Origin: Reticulascus tulasneorum
Lineage: Eukaryota; Ascomycota; Sordariomycetes; Glomerellales; Reticulascaceae
Direction: 5' to 3'
Assembly: GCA_001557505.1 (NCBI GenBank)
Contig: LSAX01000006.1
Span: 1,178,001 to 1,242,000 of the forward strand
DNA: 64,000 bases
The position numbers were made by a program, and so were the translations under genes. This document shows positions 36,417 to 48,596 of this stretch, piece after piece (position 1 is the stretch's first letter; the number at the start of each line of letters is the position of its first letter). Under the pieces are notes generated by a model. The model saw only the letters and a program-made list of their open reading frames with translations, ran no database searches and was not told the DNA's origin.

Positions 36417-37309
36417 TAGTGCTGCATTGCCATAGTACATGCTGCCCTTTGCTATGAAGTTGGGAGGTAGAAATGCGGTAGGACGAGAACAACTATACCA
36501 AATTACGTAACTCTTTTAAACGCCTTGGGTTTCTATCTATGGAAGATGCTGAGGGATACTCGTTTAGACTATTTACGAAATGAGTTTGACTGGCTTGGAT
36601 ATCTGGGCAAAGAGCTTGCCTGCGAGGTATTATGATGCTCTCGGGGGTAACTTTAAATTTGGCCTTGACTTTAGCAGATGTCTGCAAACTTAGGAGTTAC
36701 ATGGAGCTACTAAAGAATTCAACGATGAGTTTTTGCAGTGCTGCTAGATGCTCGCCAACACGTCTGAGCGGGGCCATAAAGATGGAATCCTTCATTCGTA
36801 TAGGAACTATTGACCCACGTTGCTCCAACTATGGCAAATACGCTTGGTAAAACCCTCATACCATTATATTTGACTGCCTACCTATGTGCCATCTCTTTCA
36901 CTTTCCAAATGCTTTGAAGAAATGTGGCGAACAAAACAGAGTTCGGAGGCCGGAAGGACCCGTCAGATGCGGACTGGGTCGCCAGAAGGCAACGGATGAA
37001 GCTAACATTCCATTTATCGCGTCACCTACCTTGATTGGACCCTCGGTACAAGCCACCGTTTGCTTTTACAGGCAGAGCCAGTGAGGGATGTCGAGAAGAT
37101 ACGCCTTGATTCCTTGCCTGGATCACTGGCCACCCCGCCTAAAAGATAAGGGAAGTTATCGTGAGTGAAGCCAGTAGCGCCCGCTGAGTTTCATAGATCG
37201 AAGTGGAAGTATGACTGTAGAGCAAGGGTCCGGAGATCGTCGTGACTTCATATATAGCGAAGGCATATCCCGCCCGCAATTAGTGAGACCGTGATTTTAG
37301 GTAGAAATC
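36417..37309. other. Intergenic between YSC84 and a small unknown gene
   Basis: No gene seen in 893 bp; this should be the YSC84 3' UTR and the promoter of the next gene. Several 60-70 codon frames lack any signature. Confidence 0.5.
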
Positions 37310-37800
37310 ATGAATTCAACACGAGGACATACGGAACCGCAACAGGCTCCGCGGCGCTTCACACTCGACGGTGTATTTTCGAGGCACTCGACGGAGCCTC
37401 GTGGACAGGATTCAAGGCGGACGGGGAGCTGGCCTGGCACCTCGGCTTCGGCAAGAATGTACGAGGAGACATTTCCTTGGTACCATCTCGAATGGCCAAC
37501 GCTGAAGCATTGGCTGGAGAAGAAGTACCGATGTAAATTCACGGACAATCCTGTAGGTGGCTTATGGGCTTGTTGGTGACCATGACTTACTTACGCCTTG
37601 GGTAGGAGCTTGTCAACGACAAATATGTGTTTAATGTTCCGCGGCCACTCACAAAGGTTTGTCATATCCTCAGCTTCTGACGGCTAACTCCAAGGCTGAC
37701 CGGATTTGGGCAGGACGATCGGATCGAAATTACGAAGTGTCGCGATTTCTCGACGGTGCGCAAAGTGCGCCGTGCAGAGACGCCAGATTTGGCCCCCTAG
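37310..37800 (+). CDS. Small hypothetical fungal protein, 126 residues
   Basis: Proposed exons are 37310-37552, 37606-37656 and 37714-37800, all joining in phase 0. The introns are 53 and 57 nt; the second contains CTAAC and CTGAC branch candidates and a CAG acceptor. The first ~50 residues are Arg/Ser/Gly-rich and disordered. A compact segment follows: TFPWYHLEWPTLKHWLEKKY, then NDKYVFNVPRPLTKDDRIEI. A WPTL...L helix followed by a YVFxxPRxL strand recurs, as I remember it, in small uncharacterised ascomycete proteins, but I assign no function. Without transcript data the model could be wrong at exon 3. Confidence 0.45.
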
Positions 37801-38342
37801 AGCCTCTACTATGTCTGGGGCGACCTAATGTCTATGCCCAATTTTGAAGTTATCTCGGCGTTATTAGTGGTCGGTAGATGTTGTCACATCAGGAGCATGG
37901 AGGTTCGGCGTTTGCGCTCTTTGCACTGAAGGTCGGGTTCAAATTGAAATAATTACGTAAATGAATGAATTATGTAAATGGACTGTTTCTCCCCTTCTTG
38001 GGTGTACCACGAGATGCTTATTTCAACGTCACAAGAAGTTCAAAGAACCATCGGCTCATCAACCTGCTTAATGAGGATTAAACAGACCTGCCTATATTGA
38101 AATCGTCAAGCCTGCAAAGTGGGCAGGATGTTGCCGTTTCAAGCCCTGCTTTTTGCAGGCAGCCTGCTGGAAGCCAAGTAAGCCGCTGCAGCCACTTTAT
38201 GAATTCCCTCACCAGGCTTACCCTGGGCAGCTGGGCTGAATCTGTGCTCATGATGAAGTTCATAAGTACGCATGCTCTGCATCCAAGGAGGTCTTAGCAG
38301 ATTTGCAGTCGGTTTTGAGATGGAGAAGAGCCCGTCGTAGTC
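37801..38342. other. Intergenic before the CorA-like gene
   Basis: No gene seen in 542 bp; presumably the promoter of the CorA-like gene. Confidence 0.5.
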
Positions 38343-40228
38343 ATGGATTCACTTCAGGCTCTAGGCACTTCATATGCGAACTCGCACTCTTATCCAGAAA
38401 ATCTCATCGTCAAGGCTGTGCTTCCGTCTGCCCTGAAACTGTATCGGTCCCGCCTCGCAGGTGCGAAGGAGAGTTTGTTCAGTACCGAGCCTGATGATAT
38501 TGCTGTGCCTTTTCGAGAGATCGATGCATTAGGAAATAGTATAGACACTCTTTCTACTTATACTCGCGTATCCACTCATGATTTGAATAGTAAAGAAGCA
38601 AAACATCTACGACGAAAATGAAATGGACAAATGGATCCAAGGCCGGAACACAACACAACGTGTTCCAGCTGGGAGCTCAGAGTTGAAGGAGCCAAAATGT
38701 CGCTTCATGTAATTCCCTCCGTGTTTACTTTGGTTTGCATTGTGCTGATCGAGACCAGATTTCTCCAGTCAGAACATTCTTGGAGTGCTTTGAAAGTCAC
38801 CCTGGAAATGCTCACAAAGATACTCACCCATCACCAAGTGCAACCAACGTTTCTGGACTTCTTGCTTGTCTTCGGATCCAAGTATAGACCACGAGATTTC
38901 CGGTTCAGTGGCTTCAAGGAACAGCAAGTTCTTACTACAGCAGCAAACACCACCATTCCTTCACTTGGAAGAAGTGGAAAGCATTTCCAGCTATCCTACA
39001 ACTTGAGAACTATGGCGCCAATTCAAATTCCTACCGGCCAGCCTGGAGGTAAACCGTGGAGTCGTCGGCAGTGTGCCGTCCATCATCAATTTGACGTTGT
39101 ACATGGAACCGCTGTCTGGATCACCGCATCAGCCCACGATACCTTGAAACGGAGAATAGAGGAACTTACACCGAGCACCAATCTGCCACCGGAAGTGGGG
39201 TTTGGCGAAGTGCAAGATGCCTTCAGAACTTCGCTTGCAGTTCACTTGGTCTTCTGCCAGTGGTCGATGGAAAACTGGCATGGATACATACAATGGCTTG
39301 AGGAGGTCACTGACGAACTTGTAAGTTTGCTGTGCGAGTGTCTCGATCTACTGCAAGTTATACTTAAGGTTCTTTTCTAGACTATTCGTGCAAACGAATC
39401 CACAACCCATTATTTTACAGCTACTGAACTGCAGCAAATCCAATCCTATGAGGATGATATTAATGAGGTCCTCATGATCCTCGAAACGAACATGGTTGTG
39501 ATGGAGTCACTTCGTTCATTCTACGATACCTTGAGCAACAACGCAGGAATAACCTGGATGGAGAAGTCCAAGGAATCGGCTGCTCGTTTCAGCTCCCAGA
39601 TGGGAGAGATGATATATGAGTTACAGATGCAAATGTCTCGAGGAAAGGTGCTGGTCAAGATAAGTGAGGATCGCAAATCGCTTGTAAGTCTGAAATCCGA
39701 CTTCGCTCATCGGCATTAAATGCTTATATATGGCAGGTTCGGCATCGCATTCAAGACCAAGCTACTCGGAAGATGGAACTCCTAACGGAGAACATGCAAA
39801 GGATTTCCGAACAGGGGCAGAGAGAGACAGTTATCATGCGCATCATTACTTTGATCACTCTAATTTATCTTCCCGCCACATTCGTTTCGGTACGTGGCCA
39901 GCTCTGAACAAGGAACCAAGCTAATGGGCCTAGACGTTTTTCAGCACCGATGTCGTTAAATACCAAGGTCTCGAGGGCTCAACCTCCTTCTCATCCTTGG
40001 CTCTCTTCCGTTGGTTACAAGTCACGCTGCCACTTACAGCATTGACGCTCGGTGGCGCTGGGTATCTAGTTTGGAGGTCAGATCGAAATACGTACGCACC
40101 ATCCCTTCTCAGACATATGAAATGGGGAGAAATTGACCGACGATTACAGGCGACGTACAGCTGCCACCGCTGAGCTGTTTATCCAGTCAAGGGAGAAAGT
40201 GATGCTTCTCCCGGAGCAAGGCTGGTGA
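38343..40228 (+). CDS. CorA-like two-helix membrane protein (fungal CorA-like transporter domain family)
   Basis: Seven exons: 38343-38538, 38591-38708, 38759-39320, 39381-39683, 39737-39889, 39934-40091 and 40150-40228, coding for 522 residues. Introns are 44-60 nt. The soluble part (about residues 1-390) contains the landmarks of this family: CRFIFLQ, QPTFLDFLLVFG, an RQCAVHHQFD block, then a coiled helical region with W/E-rich stretches. Two transmembrane helices follow near the C-terminus (IMRIITLITLIYLPATFVS and LPLTALTLGGAGYLVW). The topology is CorA-like, but the GMN magnesium-selectivity signature after TM1 is missing (STFFSTDVVKY instead). Such proteins are common in expanded fungal families of unknown role. 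The last intron is inferred only from splice signals; without it the C-terminus would differ by about 25 residues. Confidence 0.75.
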
Positions 40229-41338
40229 ACATCATCACACGCGAAATGAGATTCTCAGCCGTGGAATGAGTCAACTATCCTCCTCTTGTTGGGCAGGTTT
40301 CACTGGAGCTTGTCGTGGTAAAGCTTCTCCTTGCGGAGAGCCTTGCCATGCGAGCTGTCACCTGCACTGGAATCAGATGTGGCGTCCCCTACCATGCATC
40401 AAGGCCTCAGACCCCTCACCTATACTTCGTACTGCGTCTTGCTGCTCACCTGAAATGATACGCCCGCAAACCCCAGGCAAAACATCGTGCTGCCAAATCA
40501 ACTAATAATGTGTTGGGTGATGAAGCTAAAATGCCTCAATCAATATCTCAGCTCTTCTTATCTCTGGGTGCTAGCCTCGTCTGTTGCAACACCATACCCA
40601 TACAGACTAGGAGACTGCTTTGCATGGTACATATTGATCGCGCGTTTGGCAAGGCTCCGTAACTTCAACACGATCATCTATCTATCTTGATTTCCCGACA
40701 TCGCTCGTTTTCCCTCTATCTACACATGGCTGATTCATGTGAGACTAACGTTCACCTAATCCTCTAGTGAGATACAAAGGGGCTGAGCGAGGCTGTTGAC
40801 TGACTTTGTCATCAGGCTGCCTCGTTTTTTATTAAAAACTGGACATAATTGCGCACAATGTATATCGTGCTGCCTGAGTAGCCCGCATCTATCCCGGGGC
40901 TATGGTGTGGCTCATAAATCTGGGTAGGGTGGTCTGGAATGGTCTTCTTCTCTCTCCAGAGGCCCAGGTATATCTGCTGCCTTACCCAAAAGAAACAATA
41001 TTTCCTCTGCCAAATTAGCACATGCAATCGCGCATGGCCGAGCCGCGCAAGGTAACTGATCTTTAAGTGGCCAGTAATTACCTTGTGCACGCTGCGTCAT
41101 TCGTCTTCAATCAACTTGACAACTTTCACTGACACCACTCCTGTCAATTCCACAAGGCTCGGCTATCTTCATGTCGTGTGCTCTGAGTTTTGCGCTCTGC
41201 CTGAATTTTCTTTCAATTTTACATGGAAGTTTCTTTGCTTAGAGCCTGATTACCATTCAAAGTCGCTCATTTTAGCTTTTCCGCTGCGTCTGCTCGAGTA
41301 GATCGCAAGCCGCGCTGATTTGGCTACGTCCCAATGCC
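40229..41338. other. Intergenic between CorA-like and kinase-vWA genes
   Basis: No gene seen in 1.1 kb; it contains the 3' end of the CorA-like transcript and the promoter of the kinase-vWA gene. Confidence 0.5.
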
Positions 41339-44300
41339 ATGGATGTTGACGAGACGATTCTCAATGCCTATCATACGCAGCTGACAAAATGCTGCTTAAA
41401 TACTGTTTGCAACAGAGTATTCTATCTCTTCCCTAAGCTATCTAGATGGTTATGGGACTCGGTTCAGGCAAAAGACCAACGATTTGTAACTCGACTAGAG
41501 TTGCTTGTGGTTGAGGTCCATAAGACTCCACCCAACCGGCCGAAATGGGTAGAAAACATCCTCCAAAACTTCAGAGAGGGAGACGAATGCTGCCTCAAGG
41601 TGTTCTGCATTCTTGTAACCCTTAAGCTCGGTCACCTCATCAAGGAGTTTTCCAGGCGTGTCCAGGACGCCAATCTACCTCGGGGCATCGATCAACTGAG
41701 AAAGCATTTCAAGGATGCAACACAGGGAATGGAGATTCCTGACGTTGAGATCGAACGGTATGCAGTGAAGTTTTATGCAGCACAGCACAGCTTCTGCGCA
41801 CACGTCATGGGCAAGATGGAGAACGACCATTTGGATGAAGATGCGATAGCCCCAATCACAGCGAAAGAACGCATCAACGACAAAGGGGGCATGGCTACCG
41901 AGATACGGAGGATCGAAATACCCGACTACTATGTTGCTCGCAGGTTGCGAGATATGATGAGTGGCAGCAGCTATACTCGTGGCGACATTCAGGTTAGTGA
42001 TGCTAGCTACCCGTTGAAGCTTGATTGATGGGGAGGGAACTGACCCAGACAGTTCTTCCAATTTGCAGTGAAGTCCTTCACCAATCGTGAATACTGGAAG
42101 CGTGAAATTGAGGCCTTCACTGGTCTTAATACGAATATCCACATTATCAAATACCTTGGGGACTATGTTCATGTCAAACCTCCAGATTCTGAGGGCGGCC
42201 AACCTACAACAACCTACAATATCCTCCTCGAGTTTGGGGATCGCGACCTCGATGATCTCTTTTGCACTGAACCCCTCCCATTCACTGGAAACATTGAGAG
42301 CTTTTGGTTCGCCCTGTTCGATGTCGCCAAGGCTGTTCGGGATATTCATTCTTTCAGCGACAACACACAGGAATGGATCGGGTAAGACCGCTAGCCTGCT
42401 GTAATAAGGTACCCTAGCTCACTGTTGCAGATGCCATGCCGATATCAAGCCTGATAATATCTTGAGTGTCGATGGAAGGTTCAAATTAGCGGATCCTGGA
42501 TTTGTGCGGTTTGGAAACGCTACCGATTCTCAACTCCTTGTAGATGGTGGAACGAGAACTTGGGGTATGTATAAAGATACGATAAGTAGCGGAACTCCTT
42601 CTAACAGTAACAGGAGCGCCCGAGTGCCACCGCGATAAATCCACCTCGGTTACTCCGCGAATCGACATATGGTCTTTGGGGTGTGTATTTTCCGTTGCAG
42701 CATCCTGGCTCATATTGGGATCGGACGGTGTCAAAACATTCAGTCGCTTTCGTCGAGACGCTATTAGGAAAATCATTGAGCAAACGCAAGGGGAAACCCC
42801 TGTCCCCTTTGGAGACCAGTTCCATGACGGCCAGAGAGTACTTGCAGATGTGACCGAGTGGCATAAGCTGCTACGCGGCAACATACGTCGAATCGATTCA
42901 ATAACTGATCAAGTATTGGACTTGGTAGACAAGAGAATGCTTCTACCTCAAGGAACGGATAGGATCAGCGCGAAAGATTTATGTATCGAGCTCGAAAGAA
43001 TCATGCAAAAGACACGGCCGATGTATAATTTAGGAAGCGACGCCTTCATGGGAAAGGTCAGGCACGCGCTCCGAGCTCTGAATCGACCAGTCTATGGCCA
43101 ACTCCCTACAGCTCAAAACTCTTACGAGCCGACTTCGTCACGAAAGTCGGCGTGGAGGAAGATTGCCAGCTCACAGCCGTACAGTGGCGACGAAATCATC
43201 CCCCATCGTTACAGGGAGGACAGCTTCGTACCCGTGCCGTCGTCGGATCTTGTTCTACGTGAGCTTGCAAAGGATGATTCGAATGGACAATCAATGATGT
43301 CCGGTCCTATCTTTAAGGAGAATCACCAATCCTTAAGCATTTCCAGCGGAGTTGTAGTCACCCCAGAGGAGACACAGACGATCCCTTTACCCGCAGTCGA
43401 AATATCCTCCGAACAGGTGCTCAAGCAAACATATCGACATAACCAGATAGCCAAATTTCGAATCAAGCTGAGGGATATACTTATACGTAATGGCCGCGCA
43501 GGTGAAGACGAGATTTTGTCCCAATACATCAAGGGACGGCACTTCGTAAGCACCCTAAGCATTATGATGAGGCGTCACATGAAACTGACTGAAGCAGAGA
43601 CTCTTGGTTGACAACGCTACAACGATGGCAAATCATTGGACCCCCGCTGGCGACATCGTCGAAGTCATTGCGAGGGAAGTCGCTGGACTAAGCCACAACG
43701 GCCTCGATCTCAACTTTACTTTCAACGACCACCCTGTGACGGCATCCCGGGATATCAATAAGTTTCTCAAGGCAATGAAAGCCTCTACACCCAGCAAGAT
43801 AGCCGGCACGGAGACGGACATGGTTCCTCAACTTGAGAAGATGTTCACACCCTATATCCAGGAAGTCAAGAAGTTGCGCGGCAATCAGATGCCCATCCTG
43901 ACAACCGTGATCATCCTAACCGATGGGCGATGGAAGGAAATAACTCGGAACAAACGCGATGAAGTTGCCAAATCGATAATCGACTTCGTGAATAAGATCA
44001 AGAGCGAGTTAGGTGGACAAATGCACCAGCGTCCGTTCACGATACAGTTCGTTCAACTGGGAGAAGATGCCGAAGCCACCAAGGTCTTTGAGCACCTTGA
44101 TGATGATCTCGAGAGTCGCTGCGGCTTGTAAGAAATCCCCTACCGTCATTTTGATCGTTTGAAAGTCATTATTGACCAGATTGCTTCAGCGATATCGTCG
44201 ACCACGTTCCTTGGAATGGGAACTTCTACAAAATAGTTCTGGGAAGTGCAGTCCCGGGTTGGGATCTGATGGCCAGCACCCCTACCTCTGCGACCAGCCC

Positions 44301-44472
44301 AGAGAGCCATAGAGCCTCGGGACACACGCCTCAGAGCTCGGTTTCGTCCAACAACCGACCGCTGCTGTCCCCGACCAGTCTCCGAAACTCGCCAACTCAC
44401 GAGGCACACCACAAAATGAAGGGCCACAACCGACAGGGACGGTCACTCGTGCTGGACAAACCAGAAGATTAG
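41339..44472 (+). CDS. Protein kinase-like / vWA-like fusion protein
   Basis: Six exons: 41339-41992, 42053-42381, 42431-42564, 42614-43545, 43598-44127 and 44190-44472, coding for 953 residues, all junctions in phase. The N-terminal ~200 residues are helical and unrecognised. A kinase domain spans about 210-510: AVKSF lysine near 224, ILLEFGDRDL hinge, catalytic CHADIKPDNIL near 328 (HAD for HRD), ADPGF where DFG is expected, and APE near 374. There is no glycine-rich loop. After a linker, a vWA-like domain occupies about 684-890: LLVDNATTM (a DxAxT variant of the MIDAS DxSxS), LTDGRW, and a C-terminal GSAVPGWD. The tail is Ser/Thr/Pro-rich. The kinase and vWA parts lie in different frames and are joined by a well-formed intron (GTAAGC, CTGAC, GCAG). 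Function unknown. Confidence 0.8.
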
Positions 44473-46228
44473 GAGTGAGATTTGCGGGAGCAGTGTTTGT
44501 TCAAGTCATATTGCCTGCCTTTTATTCAGAGTATGGGGCGTTTTTCATGTGAAGCATATCCTTGGCAGGGGAACTTAACCTGGGCGAGACCGCAAGGAGT
44601 ATTTGGTTTGATAAGATACCCAAAAAGTGACAAATTTTTTTTTAAATACGGACAAGCATATCCAGGGCCAGGGGCGCCGGGTGTCATCTAAAGAAACAGA
44701 AAATTTGAGATTGCGCCGGTGCTTTCGTGATGTTCAAGAAACAGGGGCATCTTTCATAAGATACCTCCTCTTTGAATTGGCGTTGCTTTATCATAACCCC
44801 ACTAGCTAGTTAACGGTGATGAGATAGAGACAGCTTCGGCAGATGTGACAGATCCCCATCCATTTCCATGAGGGTTAAGGCATGGCGTTGCCGTAGGCGT
44901 CAGCCTGCTCAGACTTGGAGGTAAGCGGCTTCGCTGTGAGAGGCGTACCCTGCAGTCATGGCTAGTCTTCGGGAAGGAGAACCAGTTTCGGAGAGCTCTT
45001 TAACGGCAATTTTAGCGCTACCGAGTGTTTCGTTGGGAGGGAGTCTTGCAAAGAAGCAGGATAGTAAGCACTCTGCAGTAGGACTGGCATTTGGGTGACA
45101 TGAGCCTCAAATGCTCTAGTTATAGAGCACACAAAACTACCTAAGCAGCTCTCGAGCAGTCGTGAGGTGCCTACTCATAAAGGGTGGCTGACTGCTTGTT
45201 CCCTTACTGGCTGATCGCGTGCTCTCCACGGTAAACTGATGGCCTTTATATTCGGGGTATATTCACCAGCTTATTCCGGGGAATCTCTACGACTGTCCCC
45301 CCTGTACGTTTTGCTTAACACCCTCTGAATGAATGGTGGTATTCACAATGGGGAGAGAAAAAGAATTCTATCACCTGCTGTCAGATCATCCGAGTCGAAT
45401 ACACGACACCAATCTCCCCAACCACTTTATTGGCGTGCATGTGTTGAGGACTTGAGGTTCTCACAGCCGTGGGCCGCTAAGGCCCAAATCTCCGAGTTCA
45501 CCGGACCGAATGCTGCGAACAAAGTTCCGCAGGTCCGCAAATCGCTCCGTTTTCGCCAGGAAGGAGGTCTGGCTGGTGGTATTGTATGTACTGTTTGCCA
45601 GCTCTCGGCTTGTCAAGGGCCCTTTTCACCCAGGTTCTCCCCGAGGTCGTTCAACCAGCTGCCTCAGCTGGTAATCCCACCATGTTTGATTGGATGGCGG
45701 GGAGCTTTTGCCGACCTAACGTTTCGGTTGTGGAGGGGTTGAGGAGGGATGACATCGTTGGCCTCACCAAGCCAATCAATTTGCATGGGCTGTTAGTTTT
45801 GCTCACACTATGTAAAGCCTGGGCTGGGCTGGGCTGGCGCATTCCTTGTTTAAGGCAACCTACCTCCCTTGATCATTAATTGCGCTCTCGCAACTTGCCA
45901 TCTACAACCTCGCTGGTGACCCTTCGCTTTTCGCTCGCCAAAATTGTCATGACATACCGAGCTGGTCTATTACCTTAATTACACTCCCATAGATTCCACA
46001 CAGCTTTCTGGGGGGGGACTCAGCCGCAGCATATCCATAGCGGGACCCGCTGTCAAACTCGTACCGCCGGGACCTCTGGCCCGGATATGATTTCCTAGCG
46101 TCGCGCATCTGCACGAGGGGTAGAACCTCATTCGGACGACTTCTTTTTTCTCTGCGCGATTTCCACTATCCTGCGCCGAATACCCTCGTTTTTCGTTGTT
46201 CTCGTGATACCCTGACCGAACAGCCATC
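44473..46228. other. Intergenic between the kinase-vWA gene and GPAT
   Basis: No gene is supported in 1.76 kb. The 137-codon frame at 45329-45742 has no signature and no splice partner. The right end is the promoter and leader of the acyltransferase gene, with a short G run near 46010-46017. Confidence 0.5.
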
Positions 46229-48596
46229 ATGGCTCCTCCCGATGGTACTGCTGCTGGTACCGCTGCCGTCGCGGCGCCGCAGAGCCAGACCAATCCCACC
46301 CCGACCAAGCAGCTCTACCCTATGGCCGCGAAATGGAAGTACGATCTGTTTCTCTGGATCATGGGCATCCTGATCGACCTGTTCTTTCGCGAGGTTCACC
46401 CCCGTGGATCTTGGAAGGTGCCCAAGTCTGGGCCGGTCATGTTTGTTGCTGCTCCGCACGCAAATCAGGTGAGTTTCTATCGCTGTGATGGGGTCAGGCG
46501 ACCTGGAGCTAATTTATTTTTACCTCGCTTAGTTCGTCGACGCCATCATTCTACAACGCACGCTACGACATGAAGCTGGACGCCGGGTATCTCTTCTTAT
46601 CGCTCAAAAATCTGTCCACGGTTTCATTGGATGGGGATCACGTCAAGTCGGCGCCGTGCCGGTAGGCCGAGCGCAGGATGCAGCGAAGCCAGGAGTCGGA
46701 CTTATATACCTTCCCGACCCTATCAAGGACCCGACTCTGATTCGCGGTATCGGTACAAAGTTCGGTGACGGGCAGGCTGAGGTCGGCGGCATGCTGTTCT
46801 TGCCATCGGGCAAGAAGCAGACAGGCGCAAGCGTGGATATCTCGGAGATCCTTGGGCCGGAGGAGATTAGGATCAAGCGACCCTTTAAAGGAAAACTGCC
46901 CATGGAACAGCTGACTGGCCGCGATGATGTCGATGACGACGGAAACTTCACCAATCAGGACCTCAAGGGTTGCAAGGAAGGCTTCAAAGGCACCAAATAC
47001 AAACTCGCGCCTCACATTGACCAGACCAAGGTGTACGAAGCCGTCTTTGACCGACTAAAATCTGGAGGCTGCGTTGGCATCTTTCCCGAAGGAGGTAGCC
47101 ATGATCGAACAGAGCTGCTACCCCTCAAGGCCGGTGTTGCCATCATGGCTTTAGGCGCCTTGGCCGACTCTCCCAACTGCGGCTTGAAGATCGTGCCCGT
47201 CGGAATGAACTACTTTCATGCCCACAAATTCCGGTCTCGAGCTGTTGTCGAGTATGGGCCACCATTCGAAGTCCCTCCTCACTTGGTAGAGATGTACCAA
47301 TCCAACCAGAGACGCGAAGCAATCGGCGAACTTCTCGACACGGTATACCAGGCACTGAGCTCCGTCACTGTTTCAACGCCGGATTACGATACTCTCATGC
47401 TTATCCAAGCAGCTCGAAGGCTTTATAATCCAACCGGAAAGAAGCTGCCTCTCCCCGTTGTTGTCGAGCTGAACAGGAGACTTGCTCTGGGGTACGAAAG
47501 ATACAAGGACGACAAGAGGATCATCGGCCTGATGAAAGCAGTCAAAAACTACAACGCGCAGCTTCGGTATCTCAATCTCCGAGACCACCAGGTTCAGTAC
47601 GCCAGAATGTCAATACTCAAGGTGATCGTCACTCTGCTCTACAGGGTTGCAAAGTTGTCGGTCCTTTTGATCGGTGTGCTTCCGGGTCTCATGCTCTTCA
47701 CGCCGATTTTCATTACCACAAAACTGATCAGCTTACGGAAGGCGAGACAAGCTCTCGCTGCTTCGACAGTTAAGATACAAGGCCGCGACGTAATGGCTAC
47801 CTGGAAACTCCTGGTTGCGTTGTTCTTCGCTCCAACGGTCTATCACTTCTACTGCATCCTGGTCGCTTGGAAAATCTCCAACGACCACCTCTGGGGCTAC
47901 CTCCCGGAGTGGGTCCCCTGGTGGATGTCATACATTGTCCTCTGGCCCGTTCTGATTGGCATTACGTTTGCTGCTCTCCGCTTTGGTGAGGTCGGAATGG
48001 ACATCTTCAAGTCTTTGAGGCCGTTGGTTCTGTGTCTGAGTCCGACCTCCAGCTACAACATTCAGCAGCTTCGTGTGAAGAGGGCTGAGCTGAGTATGCA
48101 AGTAACCGATCTTATCAATACTCTCGGGCCGGAGATGTTCCCAGACTTTGAAAAGACGCGTCTGGTAGCCGATCCTCTGAAACTCGAAGGTGGCCAAACG
48201 CCAATTTCACCTCCGCGTCGTCGGGATAGTGACATGTCCAGTAATTACGAACCAGAGACGCCGCCGGCGATCTCGAGGCGCAGCACTATGCAGTCAAGCA
48301 AAGGCCTGCCTCGTAATGAGTCCTTCAGCAACATCGGTAGGGTTGGAATTTTCTCCACACGACCTCCATCTCGATCTCGAAGCCGCAGCAGCAGCAGCGG
48401 CGGCGGGTTTGGGTCGATGGGTTTCCCTGTCGGGGGCTTCACCACGCTCGACTCCGCTGGTGGCTTTGACGAAGCGAGCAAGAAAATCAGGGAGGCTATG
48501 AGAAAGAGGAGACGGAGCGGAGATACCAAGATAGAGGTCGGCGGCGATGAGAGCGAGGACGAAGGATATGACGAGGCGAGGAAGAAGAACGCCTGA
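46229..48596 (+). CDS. GPT2: Glycerol-3-phosphate O-acyltransferase (Sct1/Gpt2 type)
   Basis: Two exons: 46229-46468 and 46533-48596, coding for 767 residues, close to the length of yeast Gpt2/Sct1. Acyltransferase motif I (APHANQFVD) is assembled across the intron; motif III is FPEGGSHDR, followed by the PVGMNYFHAHKFRSR block. One hydrophobic helix precedes the domain (LFLWIMGILIDLFF), and several follow (about residues 440-600), consistent with an ER or lipid-droplet integral membrane enzyme. The Ser/Arg-rich acidic C-terminal tail is a likely phosphorylation region. The enzyme makes lysophosphatidic acid from glycerol-3-phosphate (or dihydroxyacetone phosphate) and acyl-CoA, the first step of glycerolipid synthesis. 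Yeast has two paralogs; I cannot decide between Sct1 and Gpt2. Confidence 0.93.

Noticed and set aside
37657..37694. An alternative 38-nt second intron for the small gene at 37310
   Set aside because: Too short for typical introns here and uses an AAG acceptor; the 57-nt alternative ending in GCAG is normal and gives a better protein match.
45329..45742. A 137-codon frame between the kinase-vWA gene and GPAT
   Set aside because: No recognisable domain and no convincing start context or introns; composition resembles the flanking non-coding DNA.
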